64,000 bases of DNA from Phenylobacterium aquaticum (GCF_022695515.1 NZ_JALDPT010000003.1:146492-210491); one strand, 5' to 3'. Shown: positions 47,975-57,135, counted from the first letter of the stretch. Notes: generated by a model not told the origin, from the sequence alone. Translations and numbers: made by a program.

Positions 47975-48121
47975 CCTCTTCCTCTCCCCGTGTACGGGGA
48001 GAGGGCAGGGTGAGGGGCGCGCCGCGAAGCGGGGCGTTTCGCGGCGACTCAGGTGATGTGGCGGCTCAGTAAGGGCCCCTCACCCAACCCTCTCCCCGCA
48101 AGCGGGGCGAGGGCTAAGAGG
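47975..48121. repeat. Large imperfect palindromic intergenic element, copy 2
   Basis: Same type as 20265-20403: the left arm runs 47975-48016 and the right arm 48076-48121, both folding internally through CTCTCCCC...GGGGAGAG-like stems. The outermost CCTCTT/AAGAGG pair reaches into the 3' end of the SDR gene, whose stop codon (48114-48116) lies in the right arm. It fills the 171-bp gap between the secreted protein gene and the SDR gene. Confidence 0.8.
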
Positions 48122-49106
48122 TCCAGCCGAAGTACTGGCTGATCCCTGTGGACTTCAGGCTTTCGCGCCACAGGAGCGCCTCGCTGGCGGCGTCGCGCTC
48201 GGGCGGCAGCAGGACGGCGGGGCCGGCCTTGCCGGCGCCTTCGGGGCCGTAGAAGCCGAGGATCTCGACGCCGGGTTCGCAGCTGGCGCGGGCGATGCCC
48301 ATGGTCCCGTCCTCGACCGAGTGGGCGGCTTTCAGCGTGCGGTTCAGCACGAAGCGGTCGAACAGGGTGTCGCCCCCGGCCGCCGTGGTCTTGGCCTGCA
48401 GGCCGCTGTCGGTGGGGCCCGGATGGGCGCAGAGGCTCTTCACCTTGCCGGCGAAGGCGGGCCGCTCCTGGGCGATGTGGTCGGCCAAGGCGTAGGTGAA
48501 CATGAGGTTGGCCAGCTTCGACTGCTGGTAGCGCCGCCACTTGGCGACGCCCATGAAGCCCTGGCCGCCGAGCTTGCCGCCCTTGGCGCGCAGATAGTCG
48601 GCTTTGAGCGGCGGGCCGCGGCGGGCGCCGCTGGAGTGATTGACCACGCGCGCCTCGCCGCGCGCCGTCGCGGCGGCCTCCAGCAGGGGCCAGATCTCGG
48701 AGGTCAGCAGGAAGTGCGAGAGGTGGTTGGGCTGCATCTGGACGTCGAAGCCGTCCGGCGTGGCGGCGTCGGGCAGGCCCATGACCCCGGCGTTGTTGCA
48801 GAGCACATCGATGCCGCCGCCATAGGCCTTGCGCAGCTGGGCGCCGGCGGCGCGGACCGCGTCGAAGCTCTGCAGGTCGCAGGCGATCAGCTCGGCCTTG
48901 CCGCCGCGCTGGCGCAGCTCCGCCAGGGCCGCGTCGGCGCGGGGCGAGGGGCGGTTCAGCATCAGCACCTGGGCGCCCAGGTCGGCGCAGGTGCGGGCCA
49001 GGACCAGGCCCGTGCCGCTGGTGCAGCCGGTGATGGCGACGGTCTTGCCGGCCAGGCTCGGCAGGCTGGCGGCGAGGGCGGCGTAGTGCTGGGTCGGCGG
49101 GGCCAT
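48114..49106 (-). CDS. SDR-family oxidoreductase
   Basis: 330 residues. NAD(P)-binding loop TVAITGCTSGTGLVLA, the NNAGVMG motif, the substrate region VVNHSSGARRG and the catalytic YQQSKLANLM (Tyr-x-x-x-Lys). The long insert before the catalytic Tyr and the length point to the retinol-dehydrogenase/WWOX-like group. The start MAPPTQHY at 49106 was chosen; the frame extends upstream without support. It diverges from a TetR gene, which probably controls it. Confidence 0.86.
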   Translation of the reverse strand: MAPPTQHYAALAASLPSLAGKTVAITGCTSGTGLVLARTCADLGAQVLMLNRPSPRADAALAELRQRGGKAELIACDLQSFDAVRAAGAQLRKAYGGGIDVLCNNAGVMGLPDAATPDGFDVQMQPNHLSHFLLTSEIWPLLEAAATARGEARVVNHSSGARRGPPLKADYLRAKGGKLGGQGFMGVAKWRRYQQSKLANLMFTYALADHIAQERPAFAGKVKSLCAHPGPTDSGLQAKTTAAGGDTLFDRFVLNRTLKAAHSVEDGTMGIARASCEPGVEILGFYGPEGAGKAGPAVLLPPERDAASEALLWRESLKSTGISQYFGWTS

Positions 49107-49149
49107 GGGCGTCGGTCCTGTGCTTGGCGTCCGACGCACTATCGGTGAA

Positions 49150-49166
49150 CTTGACAAAAAGACAAG
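49150..49166. promoter_or_regulatory. Probable TetR operator in the SDR/TetR intergenic region
   Basis: CTTGAC-aaaaa-GACAAG is an inverted repeat with one mismatched pair. Its left arm also forms a TTGACA -35 hexamer for the TetR gene. A longer spaced repeat (GCGTCGG at 49109 and CCGACGC at 49131) is close by. Confidence 0.45.
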
Positions 49167-49186
49167 AAGTGTCGCATTCGTCCGGC

Positions 49187-49771
49187 ATGGATGGAGCCGA
49201 ACGCCGTATCCTCGACGCCGCCGCCGTCGTGTTCAGCCGCTACGGCTATCGCCAGACCTCGGTCGGCCAGGTGGCTGACGAGGCGCAGCTGACCCGCCAG
49301 TCGCTCTATCGCTACTTCGAGAACAAGGAAGCCCTGTTCCTGGCGGCCCTGCATGACCTGCATGCGGCGGCCCTGGACCGGGCCGAGGCGGCCGGGGCGG
49401 CGGCGCGCGACCAGGGGCTGGACCTGGCGGGCCGGTTGTCCGCTCAGCTCATGGCCTGGCTCGACCTCTATATCGAACGGCTCGATGTCTCGCCCCATGC
49501 CGGCGAGTTGGTCGAGGAGAGCGCGCGGCAGTTCGGCGACGTGACGCTCAGCTACAATCAGCGCCTGGCCGATCGGCTGGCCGAGACGATCATCGGGGCG
49601 ACTGACGCCAGCCCCGACGCCGCGGCCGGCCTCGCCAACCTGCTGATGGCCGCAGTGCGCGGGCTGAAGAGCACCCGGCCCGCCTTGCCCCGCGACGATC
49701 TCAAGGCCCAGATCGAGGCCGCCGTCCGGCTGATCGTCACCGGCGCGGGGGCGCTCGCTTATTTCAGGTGA
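49187..49771 (+). CDS. TetR-family transcriptional regulator
   Basis: 194 residues. HTH domain: RILDAAAVVFSRYGYRQTSV followed by GQVADEAQLTRQSLYRYFEN; the C-terminal region is a TetR ligand-binding fold (AGLANLLMAAVRGLKS). I start at ATG 49187; the frame is open upstream to a TTG but into the operator. It is divergent from the SDR gene and most likely regulates it. The inducer is unknown. Confidence 0.86.
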   Translation: MDGAERRILDAAAVVFSRYGYRQTSVGQVADEAQLTRQSLYRYFENKEALFLAALHDLHAAALDRAEAAGAAARDQGLDLAGRLSAQLMAWLDLYIERLDVSPHAGELVEESARQFGDVTLSYNQRLADRLAETIIGATDASPDAAAGLANLLMAAVRGLKSTRPALPRDDLKAQIEAAVRLIVTGAGALAYFR

Positions 49772-51780
49772 TCGCCGTACCAGGCGATGTAGCGGTCCAG
49801 CCGGTCCTTCAGGAAGCTGGGCCGGGTCAGGCCGTGAAACTGGCCGGGATAGATCACCATCTGGGTCTCGACGCCCAGGCTGCGCAGCGCCTGATACATC
49901 TGCTCGGTGTTGAGCAGGGGCACGTTGAAGTCCTTGTCGCCGCCCAGGAACAGGGTCGGCGTCTTGATCTGGTCTGCGTGATAGAAGGGATAGGAGATCT
50001 TCATCCAGGCCTCGGGGTGCTCCCAGGGCCGGCCCAGCTCCATCTCATAGTCGCGGATGTACTGGTCGGTGCCGTAGCCGGCGAGCACGTTGGAGATGCT
50101 GGCCCCGCTGGTCGCCGCCCTGAAGCGCGTGTCCGAGGCGATCACGTAATTGGTCAGGATGCCGCCATAGCTCCAGCCGCCGACGCCCAGCCGGGCCGGA
50201 TCGGCGATCCCTTGAGCGACGGCATAGTCGACGCCCGCCAGCACGTCCTTGACCGCCGGTGTTCCCCAGTCGGCGTAGAGCGCCATGCCGAAGGCCTCGC
50301 CGCGGCCATTGCTGCCGCGCGGGTTGGAGGCGACCACCACATAGCCCTGGGCGGCCAGCATCTGCCATTCCTGGTTCCAGGCCAGCTCGTATTGCGACTG
50401 CGGCCCGCCGTGCAGGCGCAGGATGGTGGGATAGCGCTTGCCCGCCACATAGCCGGGCGGCTTGACCAGGAAGCCGTGGATCTCGACCCCGTCGGGGTCC
50501 TTGAACTTGATCTCCTCGGTCGAGGCCAGCGCAACGGATTTCAGCCAGTCGTTCTGGTGGCTGAGCGCGCGGGGCTGGCCCTTGGCGATGGCGTAGACCT
50601 CGGCCGGGTGGGTCGGGTCGCTGATCAGGCCGACCAGCTTGCCCTTGCCGTCGGTGTCGTAGTCGCGCAGCTGCTGGCGGCCGGCCAGCAAATCCTTGGG
50701 CGCGCCGCCCGCGGCGGGGATCGCCACCAGACGGCGGATCTGATCGTCCTCGACCGTCACGGTGAGGGTCTTGCCGTCGGCGGACCAGCGCGGCTGGTAG
50801 ACATTGCGGTCGAGGGTCGGCGTCAGGACCCTGGGCGCGCCGCCGGCGGCGGGGACGACGGCGAGGGTGTGGACGCCGTAGCCGATCTTGCGGATCTCGC
50901 CGCCCTGCAGATAGGCGATCGACTTGCCGTCCGGCGACCAGGCCGGATAGCTGTTCCACTCGGGATCGTTGTCGGCGCCGGCATAGGTGGTCACGGCTCG
51001 TAGGGCGCCGCCGGCCTTGGCTTCGACCACATAGAGGTCGGTGTTGTAGTCGCGGTCGATGTCCTTGCCGCGGTTGGAGACGAAGGCGATCGACCTGCCG
51101 TCCGGCGACCAGGCGGGCAGGGCCTCCTCGAACTCGCCGGTGGTGATGCGGACGGGGGTCTTGTCGGCCAGGCTCATGACATAGAGCCGGCCCCGCTGGA
51201 CGCCGAGATAGCCGGCGATGTCCTGCTTGAACTGGAAGCGGTCGATGACGATCGGCTGCGGCCGCTTGGGGTCGGCCTTCTCGCCGTCGGCGGCCTTGGG
51301 CGGTTCGGGCGGGGCGTCGCGCAGGATGAGCGCAATGGACTTGCCGTCCGGCGACCAAGCGAAATCCTCGACCGAGCGTTTGCCGGAGGTGATCTTCTGG
51401 GCCTCGCCGCCCAGGCGGTCGAGCAGCCAGAGCTGGTCGGCCTCGTCATCGTCGCGGCGGCCGGAGATGAAGGCGAGGTAGCGGCCGTCCGGGCTCCAGC
51501 GCGGGGTGTTTTCGCTCTCCTTCGGCGCGGAGGTCAGCTGGACGGTCTGCTTGCCGTCGAAGGAGGTCATCCACAGGTGGGTCACGCCCTTGTCCTGGGC
51601 CTTGTCCAGCGCCTTGACCGCATAGGCCACCCAGGCCCCGTCCGGCGACAGGGCCGGCGACGAGACCGCGCGCTCGTTGAAGATGTCGTCGGGGGTCAGA
51701 TGGCGAGGCTCGGCCGCGTGGCCTGAGCTTGCCGCGGCCAGGGCCATGAGGCCGCCGATCCAGATCCTGTGCATCCCCAT
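49759..51780 (-). CDS. S9-family serine peptidase (acylaminoacyl/dipeptidyl peptidase-like)
   Basis: About 673 residues. Signal peptide (IWIGGLMALAAASSGHA), then a beta-propeller made of SPDGxxIAF repeats, then an alpha/beta-hydrolase domain with the nucleophile elbow GVGGWSYGGILTN (Ser near residue 536), the acid in FLGGDKDFNVPLLN and the base in YPGQFHGLTRP. The propeller-plus-hydrolase layout is that of S9C oligopeptidases, here exported to the periplasm. The start at 51780 (MGMHR) has GGGGG just ahead; 51774 is the alternative. Its 3' end overlaps the TetR gene. Confidence 0.88.
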   Translation of the reverse strand: MGMHRIWIGGLMALAAASSGHAAEPRHLTPDDIFNERAVSSPALSPDGAWVAYAVKALDKAQDKGVTHLWMTSFDGKQTVQLTSAPKESENTPRWSPDGRYLAFISGRRDDDEADQLWLLDRLGGEAQKITSGKRSVEDFAWSPDGKSIALILRDAPPEPPKAADGEKADPKRPQPIVIDRFQFKQDIAGYLGVQRGRLYVMSLADKTPVRITTGEFEEALPAWSPDGRSIAFVSNRGKDIDRDYNTDLYVVEAKAGGALRAVTTYAGADNDPEWNSYPAWSPDGKSIAYLQGGEIRKIGYGVHTLAVVPAAGGAPRVLTPTLDRNVYQPRWSADGKTLTVTVEDDQIRRLVAIPAAGGAPKDLLAGRQQLRDYDTDGKGKLVGLISDPTHPAEVYAIAKGQPRALSHQNDWLKSVALASTEEIKFKDPDGVEIHGFLVKPPGYVAGKRYPTILRLHGGPQSQYELAWNQEWQMLAAQGYVVVASNPRGSNGRGEAFGMALYADWGTPAVKDVLAGVDYAVAQGIADPARLGVGGWSYGGILTNYVIASDTRFRAATSGASISNVLAGYGTDQYIRDYEMELGRPWEHPEAWMKISYPFYHADQIKTPTLFLGGDKDFNVPLLNTEQMYQALRSLGVETQMVIYPGQFHGLTRPSFLKDRLDRYIAWYGDHLK

Positions 51781-51839
51781 AACCCCCGACGTCTCATTTT
51801 GATGGCGCGGATCATGACGGCCGGGAGCGGGCCCCGCAA

Positions 51840-53009
51840 TCACCGGCGGGCGAGATATCCGGCCAGGCGCTCCAGGCCCTGGGCGTTCTTCTCCGGCCGC
51901 GCGGCGAAGCACCAGCGCAGCCAGCCTTCGCCCTCGTCGCCGAACGCCGCGCCCGGCGCGAGACCCAGGCCCGCCTCGGCCACCAGGGCCTTGGCCAGCG
52001 CCAGGGAGTCGGCTTGGCCCTCCAGCCGGAAGAAGGCGTAGAGCCCGCCGTCCGGCTCGGGCGCCTCGACGCCGGGAATGGCGCGCAGGCCGGCCAGCAC
52101 CTGGTCGCGGGCGGCGGCCAGTTCGGCGCGCAGCTCGGCGACCGAGGCCTCGCCCCCGGTCAGGGCCGCCAGCCCGCCCTCCTGCACGAAGTCCGGCGCG
52201 CAGGAGGTGTTGTATTCCAGGAGCACGCCGAGCGCCTCGGTGAGGGCGGCGGGGGCGACCATCCAGCCCAGCCGCCAGCCGGTCATCCGCCAGGCCTTGG
52301 AAAAGCTGTTGGTGCTGATCAGCCGGTCCTCAGGTTCGGCCAGGGGCAGGAAGGAGGGGGCGGATGCCGCGCCGGAGAAGCTCAGCCGCTCATAGACGTC
52401 GTCGGCCATGATCCAGATCCCGAGCCGGCGGCAGTGGTCGAGGATCGCCTGGCGGTCTTCCGCCGCCAGCATCCAGCCGGTCGGGTTGTTCGGCGAATTC
52501 AGGAACAGGGCGCGGGTGTCGGGGGTGAGCGCGGCCAGCAGGCGGTCGAGGTCCAGGCTCCAGCGGCCGTTGCGGGGCTCCAGCGAGACCGACGTGACCT
52601 GGGCGCCCAGGATGCGGGGGATTTCCGCCACATTGGGCCAGACCGGGGTGACCACGGCGACCTTGTCGCCCGGCTCGATCACGGCTTGCGCCGCCAGCAT
52701 CAGGGCGCTGACGCCCGAGCTGGTGATCGCCAGCCGCCCGGGCTCGATTGGGACCCCGTGCAGGCCGGAGAGATAGGCCGAGAGCGCGGCCCGCAGGTCC
52801 GGGCGGCCTAGATTGTGGGTGTAGTAGGTGCGGCCCTCGGCCAGGGCGTTCGCGGCGGCCTCGCGGATGAAGGCGGGCGTCGGCTGGTCGGATTCGCCGA
52901 ACCAGAAGGCCAGCACGTCCTTGCGGTCCATGCCGGCATTGGCCACCTCGCGGATCAGCGAGCGGCGCAGGGCCTGGACGGCGGGGCGGGCGAGGGGAGG
53001 GAAAGCCAT
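51840..53009 (-). CDS. Class I/II PLP-dependent aminotransferase
   Basis: 389 residues. PLP-binding lysine in NSFSKAWRMTGWRLGWMV, substrate-arginine region at the C-terminus (WLRWCFAARPEKNAQGLER), and the SSGVSALMLAAQAV and FLNSPNNPTGWML motifs typical of fold-type I aspartate aminotransferases. The substrate is unclear; an aromatic or aspartate aminotransferase is possible. It stands alone, divergent from lepB and with the S9 peptidase gene downstream. Confidence 0.86.
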   Translation of the reverse strand: MAFPPLARPAVQALRRSLIREVANAGMDRKDVLAFWFGESDQPTPAFIREAAANALAEGRTYYTHNLGRPDLRAALSAYLSGLHGVPIEPGRLAITSSGVSALMLAAQAVIEPGDKVAVVTPVWPNVAEIPRILGAQVTSVSLEPRNGRWSLDLDRLLAALTPDTRALFLNSPNNPTGWMLAAEDRQAILDHCRRLGIWIMADDVYERLSFSGAASAPSFLPLAEPEDRLISTNSFSKAWRMTGWRLGWMVAPAALTEALGVLLEYNTSCAPDFVQEGGLAALTGGEASVAELRAELAAARDQVLAGLRAIPGVEAPEPDGGLYAFFRLEGQADSLALAKALVAEAGLGLAPGAAFGDEGEGWLRWCFAARPEKNAQGLERLAGYLARR

Positions 53010-53099
53010 GTCGGTTCATAGCCCTGCGCGCGCGCGGGCGCATCCTTCGCACGGGGCTGCGACCCGTTCGCCCGGTTGAAGAGTTCGGGGGCGCTGCGC

Positions 53100-53128
53100 T
53101 TGCCGTTCGGTTATGCAGAGTCTAGCTA
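53100..53128 (+). promoter_or_regulatory. Predicted promoter of lepB-rnc-era-nat-recO
   Basis: TTGCCG (53100-53105), 17 bp, TAGCTA (53123-53128), within the 164-bp gap before lepB. The GCTACA core at the -10 resembles the GCTANA element of Caulobacter housekeeping promoters. The rest of the gap shows nothing else. Confidence 0.55.
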
Positions 53129-53173
53129 CAGCCAACCGGTCTGACGCGCGTCGGGCCCATTCGGGATTCGGGA

Positions 53174-53947
53174 ATGACCGACAACGTGCAGGGCGCATCC
53201 CACGAGCCGGACGCCGTCAACGAGCTGGTGGAGATCGTCAAGACGGTCGCCTATGCGCTGCTGATCGCGCTGGTCCTGCGGGTGATCTTCTTCCAGCCCT
53301 TCACGATCCCCTCGGCCTCGATGGAGCCGACCCTGCTCGAGGGCGACTACATCATCGTCTCCAAATTCTCGTACGGCTATTCGCGCAACTCGATCCCGTT
53401 CAGCCCGCCGCTGTTCAAGGGCCGGGTGCTGGAGAAGGTCCCGGAGCGCGGCGACATCATCGTCTTCAAGCTGCCGCGCGACGGCCACACCGACTACATC
53501 AAGCGCCTGATCGGCCTGCCCGGCGACCGGATCCAGGTGACGGGCGGGGTGCTGTCGATCAACGGCAAGCCGGTCCCGCGCAAGCCGCTCGCCCCCGTGC
53601 TGGTGGATTCCGGCTACGGCTTCACCCGCAATGTCGAGCGCTACCAGGAGACCTTCCCGAACGGGAAGACCTTCATCACCTATGACTTCGGGCCGGACGG
53701 CGACGTCGACAACACCGGGGTCTATGTGGTGCCTGAGGGGCACTACTTCTTCATGGGCGACAACCGGGACAATTCGCTCGACAGCCGCGTGCCGTCGGAG
53801 ATCGGCGTGGGCTATGTCCCGGCCGAGAACCTGGTCGGCAAGGCCCAGATCATCCTGTTGTCCTGGAACAAGGGCGCGTCCCTGTTCAAGCCCTGGACCT
53901 GGGTCCTCGACGCCCGGCCCAGCCGGTTCTTCAACGTCCTGAAATGA
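53174..53947 (+). CDS. lepB: Signal peptidase I
   Basis: 257 residues. One membrane segment (VAYALLIALVLRVIFF, about residues 25-40), catalytic Ser49 in PSASMEPTLLEGDYI and general-base Lys110 in DYIKRLIGLPGDRIQV, plus FFMGDNRDNSLDSR. It removes signal peptides at the periplasmic face of the inner membrane. First gene of the lepB-rnc-era group; its stop overlaps the rnc start (ATGA). Confidence 0.96.
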   Translation: MTDNVQGASHEPDAVNELVEIVKTVAYALLIALVLRVIFFQPFTIPSASMEPTLLEGDYIIVSKFSYGYSRNSIPFSPPLFKGRVLEKVPERGDIIVFKLPRDGHTDYIKRLIGLPGDRIQVTGGVLSINGKPVPRKPLAPVLVDSGYGFTRNVERYQETFPNGKTFITYDFGPDGDVDNTGVYVVPEGHYFFMGDNRDNSLDSRVPSEIGVGYVPAENLVGKAQIILLSWNKGASLFKPWTWVLDARPSRFFNVLK

Positions 53948-54642
53948 ACAAGCGAGACGTCGCGGTCGCCGAACTCGAAGGCCGCATCGGCCACGTCTTC
54001 GCCGATCGGGAGCTGCTGGAGCGGGCGCTGACCCATTCAAGCGTCGGCAACGGCGCGACCAAGGTCCGGCATAATGAGCGGCTGGAGTTCCTGGGCGACC
54101 GGGTGCTGAACCTGATCGTCGCCGAGCGCCTGGCGGAACTGCGCCCCGAGGCCCGCGAGGGCGAGCTGTCGCGCCTGATGAACCAGCTGGTCAACTACCA
54201 TGTCTGCGCCGCCGCCGCCCGGATCGTCGGCCTGCCCGACGCCATGCGGGTGGACGCCAGCGCCACCAAGGTCGGGGCCCGCGACAATGACCGGGTGCTG
54301 GGCGACGCCTGCGAGGCGGTGATCGCCGCCCTCTATCTGGACGGCGGGCTGGAGGCGGCGCGCGCCTTCATCCTGACCTTCTGGGGCGAGGCCTTCGGGG
54401 AGCTGGACGCGCCCCGGCTCAAGGATTCCAAGACTTTGCTTCAGGAATGGGCTATGGCCCGCGGCTTGCCCGTCCCCAGCTATGACGTGATCGCCACCAC
54501 CGGCCCGGCGCACCAGCCCCGCTTCACCATCGAGGTGCGGCTCCAGGGCTATCCGCCGGAGCGGGGGGAAGGCGGATCCAAGCGGGAGGCGGAGAAGATC
54601 GCCGCCGACCTGATGCTACGAAAGAGAGAAGACGCCTTATGA
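53944..54642 (+). CDS. rnc: Ribonuclease III
   Basis: 232 residues. Catalytic motif HNERLEFLGDRVLNLI (Glu48, Asp52) and second acidic cluster GDACEAVIAALYLDGG; a C-terminal double-stranded RNA-binding domain (DSKTLLQEWAMARGLPVPSY, SKREAEKIAA). It processes rRNA precursors and structured RNA. It overlaps lepB by 4 bp and era by 4 bp. Confidence 0.96.
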   Translation: MNKRDVAVAELEGRIGHVFADRELLERALTHSSVGNGATKVRHNERLEFLGDRVLNLIVAERLAELRPEAREGELSRLMNQLVNYHVCAAAARIVGLPDAMRVDASATKVGARDNDRVLGDACEAVIAALYLDGGLEAARAFILTFWGEAFGELDAPRLKDSKTLLQEWAMARGLPVPSYDVIATTGPAHQPRFTIEVRLQGYPPERGEGGSKREAEKIAADLMLRKREDAL

Positions 54643-55583
54643 CCGTGGAATCCACCCGCGCGGGCTTTGCGGCCGTGATCGGCGCGCCCAATGCGGGCAA
54701 GTCCACCCTGACCAACCGACTGGTGGGGGCCAAGGTCTCCATCGTCACCCAGAAGGTCCAGACCACCCGCTTCCCGGTCCGTGGCGTCGCCATGTCGGGC
54801 AATTGCCAGATCGTGCTCGTCGACACCCCCGGCATCTTCGCGCCGCGCCGCCGGCTCGACCGGGCGATGGTGCGCGCGGCCTGGGGCGGGACCGAGGACG
54901 CCGACATCATCGTCCACCTGGTTGACGCCGCGGCCGAGGTTGCGATCAACACCGGCGAGGCCAAGGCCCAGGACAAGCGCGCCCGGATCGACGTGGATTC
55001 CATCGTCGACGGCCTGAAGGCGGCCGGCAAGACCGCGATCCTGGCGCTCAACAAGATCGACGGCCTGAAGCGCGAGAACCTGCTGGCCGTCGCCCAGCGG
55101 CTGTTCGAGACCGGCGTCTACAGTGAGGTCTTCATGATCTCGGCCGCCACCGGCGCGGGCGTCGACGACCTGATGGCCCGGCTGGTCAAGGCCATGCCGG
55201 AAGGCCCCTGGTTCTATCCTGAGGACCAGACCGCCGACCTGCCGGCCCGCCTGCTGGCCGCGGAGCTGACCCGCGAGAAGATCTATCTGCGCGTCCACGA
55301 GGAGCTGCCCTATTCGGCGGCCGTCGAGACCACCTCCTTCGAGGAGCGCAAGGACGGGGCGGTCCGCATCGAGCAGACCATCTATGTCGAGCGCGAGAGC
55401 CAGCGGCCCATCGTGCTGGGCAAGAACGGCCAGACGCTCAAGTGGATTGGCCAGAAGTCCCGCGAGGAGCTCACCGAGCTGCTCGGCCGCACGGTCCACC
55501 TGTTCCTGACGGTCAAGGTCGACGAGTCCTGGGCCGACAAGCGCGAGTTCTATGGCGACGTCGGTCTCGACTTCGACGTCTGA
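54639..55583 (+). CDS. era: GTPase Era
   Basis: 314 residues. GTP-binding motifs: AAVIGAPNAGKSTLTNRLVG (G1), VDTPGIFAPRRRLDRAMV (G3), ALNKIDGLKRENL (G4), and a C-terminal KH domain ending VLGKNGQTLKWIGQKSREEL. Binds 16S rRNA and helps small-subunit assembly. Start ATG overlaps the rnc stop. In many related genomes recO follows directly; here an N-acetyltransferase gene intervenes. Confidence 0.96.
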   Translation: MTVESTRAGFAAVIGAPNAGKSTLTNRLVGAKVSIVTQKVQTTRFPVRGVAMSGNCQIVLVDTPGIFAPRRRLDRAMVRAAWGGTEDADIIVHLVDAAAEVAINTGEAKAQDKRARIDVDSIVDGLKAAGKTAILALNKIDGLKRENLLAVAQRLFETGVYSEVFMISAATGAGVDDLMARLVKAMPEGPWFYPEDQTADLPARLLAAELTREKIYLRVHEELPYSAAVETTSFEERKDGAVRIEQTIYVERESQRPIVLGKNGQTLKWIGQKSREELTELLGRTVHLFLTVKVDESWADKREFYGDVGLDFDV

Positions 55584-55600
55584 GCCCCCAACATAGGTCC

Positions 55601-56404
55601 ATGATCGACCTCGACGCCTATTTCCGCCGCATCGGGTATGACGGGCCACGTACGGCGAGCCTGGCGACCCTGCGCGCGCTTCAGGCCCTGCATCCGGCGG
55701 CGATCCCGTTCGAGAACCTCGACGTCCTGATGGATCTCGGGATCGACATCTCGCCGCAGGCGGTGGACGCCAAGCTGATCGCCGCGGGCCGCGGCGGCTA
55801 TTGCTACGAGCAGAACTCGCTGTTCGGCCGGGCGCTCACCGCCCTGGGCTTCGAGTTCGACTCCCTGATGGCCCGCGTCGTTTGGATGGCGCCGCCCGAC
55901 GCGCCGACCCCGCCGCGCACCCACAAGCTGCTGCGCGTCCGGCTGGACGGGGAGACCTGGCTGGCCGATGTCGGCTTTGGCGGCGCCGTCCTGACCGCCC
56001 CCCTGCGCTGGGTGACGGACGAGGTCCAGGTCACCCCGCACGAACCCTTCCGCCTGCGCGACCTCGGCGGCGACCTGCTGCTGGAGACGAAGCTGGAGGA
56101 CTGGACGCCGGTCTACCGGATCGGGCTCGATCCCCAGGCGCCGATCGACGACGAGCTGGCCAACTGGTTCACCTCGCGCCATCCGAGCTCGCGGTTCCGC
56201 CAGGTGCTGATGGTCGCCCGCACGACGCCCCAGGCCCGCCACACCCTGCTCAACAATCGCCTGACCCTCCGGCCGGTCGCCGGTGAGGTTGAGCGCCGGG
56301 AGCTGGACGCCGATGGGATGGAAGCCGCGCTGAGCGAGATCTTCCATCTGCCCTTCGATCCCGCTTGGCGACCGATCCTTCAGCGCCTCGCGGCGGCCGG
56401 CTGA
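55601..56404 (+). CDS. nat: Arylamine N-acetyltransferase
   Basis: 267 residues. The Cys-His-Asp triad of NAT enzymes is visible: Cys in GRGGYCYEQNSLFGRAL, His in PRTHKLLRVRLDGETW, Asp in WLADVGFGGAV. It transfers acetyl from acetyl-CoA to aromatic amines or hydrazines. It lies between era and recO and its stop overlaps the recO start (TGATG), so it is co-transcribed with housekeeping genes, an unusual place for it. Confidence 0.9.
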   Translation: MIDLDAYFRRIGYDGPRTASLATLRALQALHPAAIPFENLDVLMDLGIDISPQAVDAKLIAAGRGGYCYEQNSLFGRALTALGFEFDSLMARVVWMAPPDAPTPPRTHKLLRVRLDGETWLADVGFGGAVLTAPLRWVTDEVQVTPHEPFRLRDLGGDLLLETKLEDWTPVYRIGLDPQAPIDDELANWFTSRHPSSRFRQVLMVARTTPQARHTLLNNRLTLRPVAGEVERRELDADGMEAALSEIFHLPFDPAWRPILQRLAAAG

Positions 56405-57135
56405 TGGAGTTCGAGGACGACGCCTATGTGCTGTCGGCCCGCGCCCACGGGGAGACCGGGGCGATTGTCGAGCTCCTGACCGCCCACCACGGCAAGTATG
56501 CGGCCCATGTGGCCGGCGGGGCGTCGCGGCGGATCAAGCCGTTCCTGCAGGCGGGCGCGCGGGTGATCCTGAACTATCGCGCCCGGGTCTCCGACCAGCT
56601 GGGTTCGGCGCAGCTTGAGCCGGTGGGGGAGGGGCCCTCGGCCCTGTTCGACGACGCCCTGGCGCTGGCCGGCCTGGCTGCCGCGGCCGCCGTGGCCGCC
56701 GGCGCCCTGCCGGAACGCGAGCCGCATCCCGGCGCGTTCCTGGCCTTCGAGGCCCTGTCCTCTGCCCTGCTGCTGCCCGACATCTGGCCGGCCGTGTTCG
56801 TGCGCTTCGAGGCGGGTCTGCTGCAGGATCTGGGCTTCGGCCTGGATCTCTCCAAGTGCGCGGCGACCGGATCGACCGACGACCTGATCTATGTGAGCCC
56901 GCGCACCGGGCGCGCGGTCAGTCGCGAGGCCGGCGCGCCCTATAAGGACAAGCTGCTGACCCTGCCGCCCTTCCTGCTGGCCGCCCAGACCGGCCTGGGG
57001 GCGGGCGATGTCGGCGCGGGGCTGGATCTGACGGCCCACTTCCTCAACGCCTTCGTCTTCGCCCCCATGAACCGTCCGCTGCCGCCGGCGCGGCTATGGC
57101 TGGTGGATCGCCTGAGGGAAGCCCAGCGGCTCTAG
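56404..57135 (+). CDS. recO: DNA repair protein RecO
   Basis: 243 residues. The N-terminal OB fold (EFEDDAYVLSARAHGETGAI, LTAHHGKYAAHVAGGASRR) and the family's helical C-terminal domain (LLQDLGFGLDLSKCAATGST, DDLIYVSPRTGRAVS) are clear. RecO loads RecA in the RecFOR pathway. ATG start at 56404 overlaps the upstream stop. Confidence 0.92.
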   Translation: MEFEDDAYVLSARAHGETGAIVELLTAHHGKYAAHVAGGASRRIKPFLQAGARVILNYRARVSDQLGSAQLEPVGEGPSALFDDALALAGLAAAAAVAAGALPEREPHPGAFLAFEALSSALLLPDIWPAVFVRFEAGLLQDLGFGLDLSKCAATGSTDDLIYVSPRTGRAVSREAGAPYKDKLLTLPPFLLAAQTGLGAGDVGAGLDLTAHFLNAFVFAPMNRPLPPARLWLVDRLREAQRL

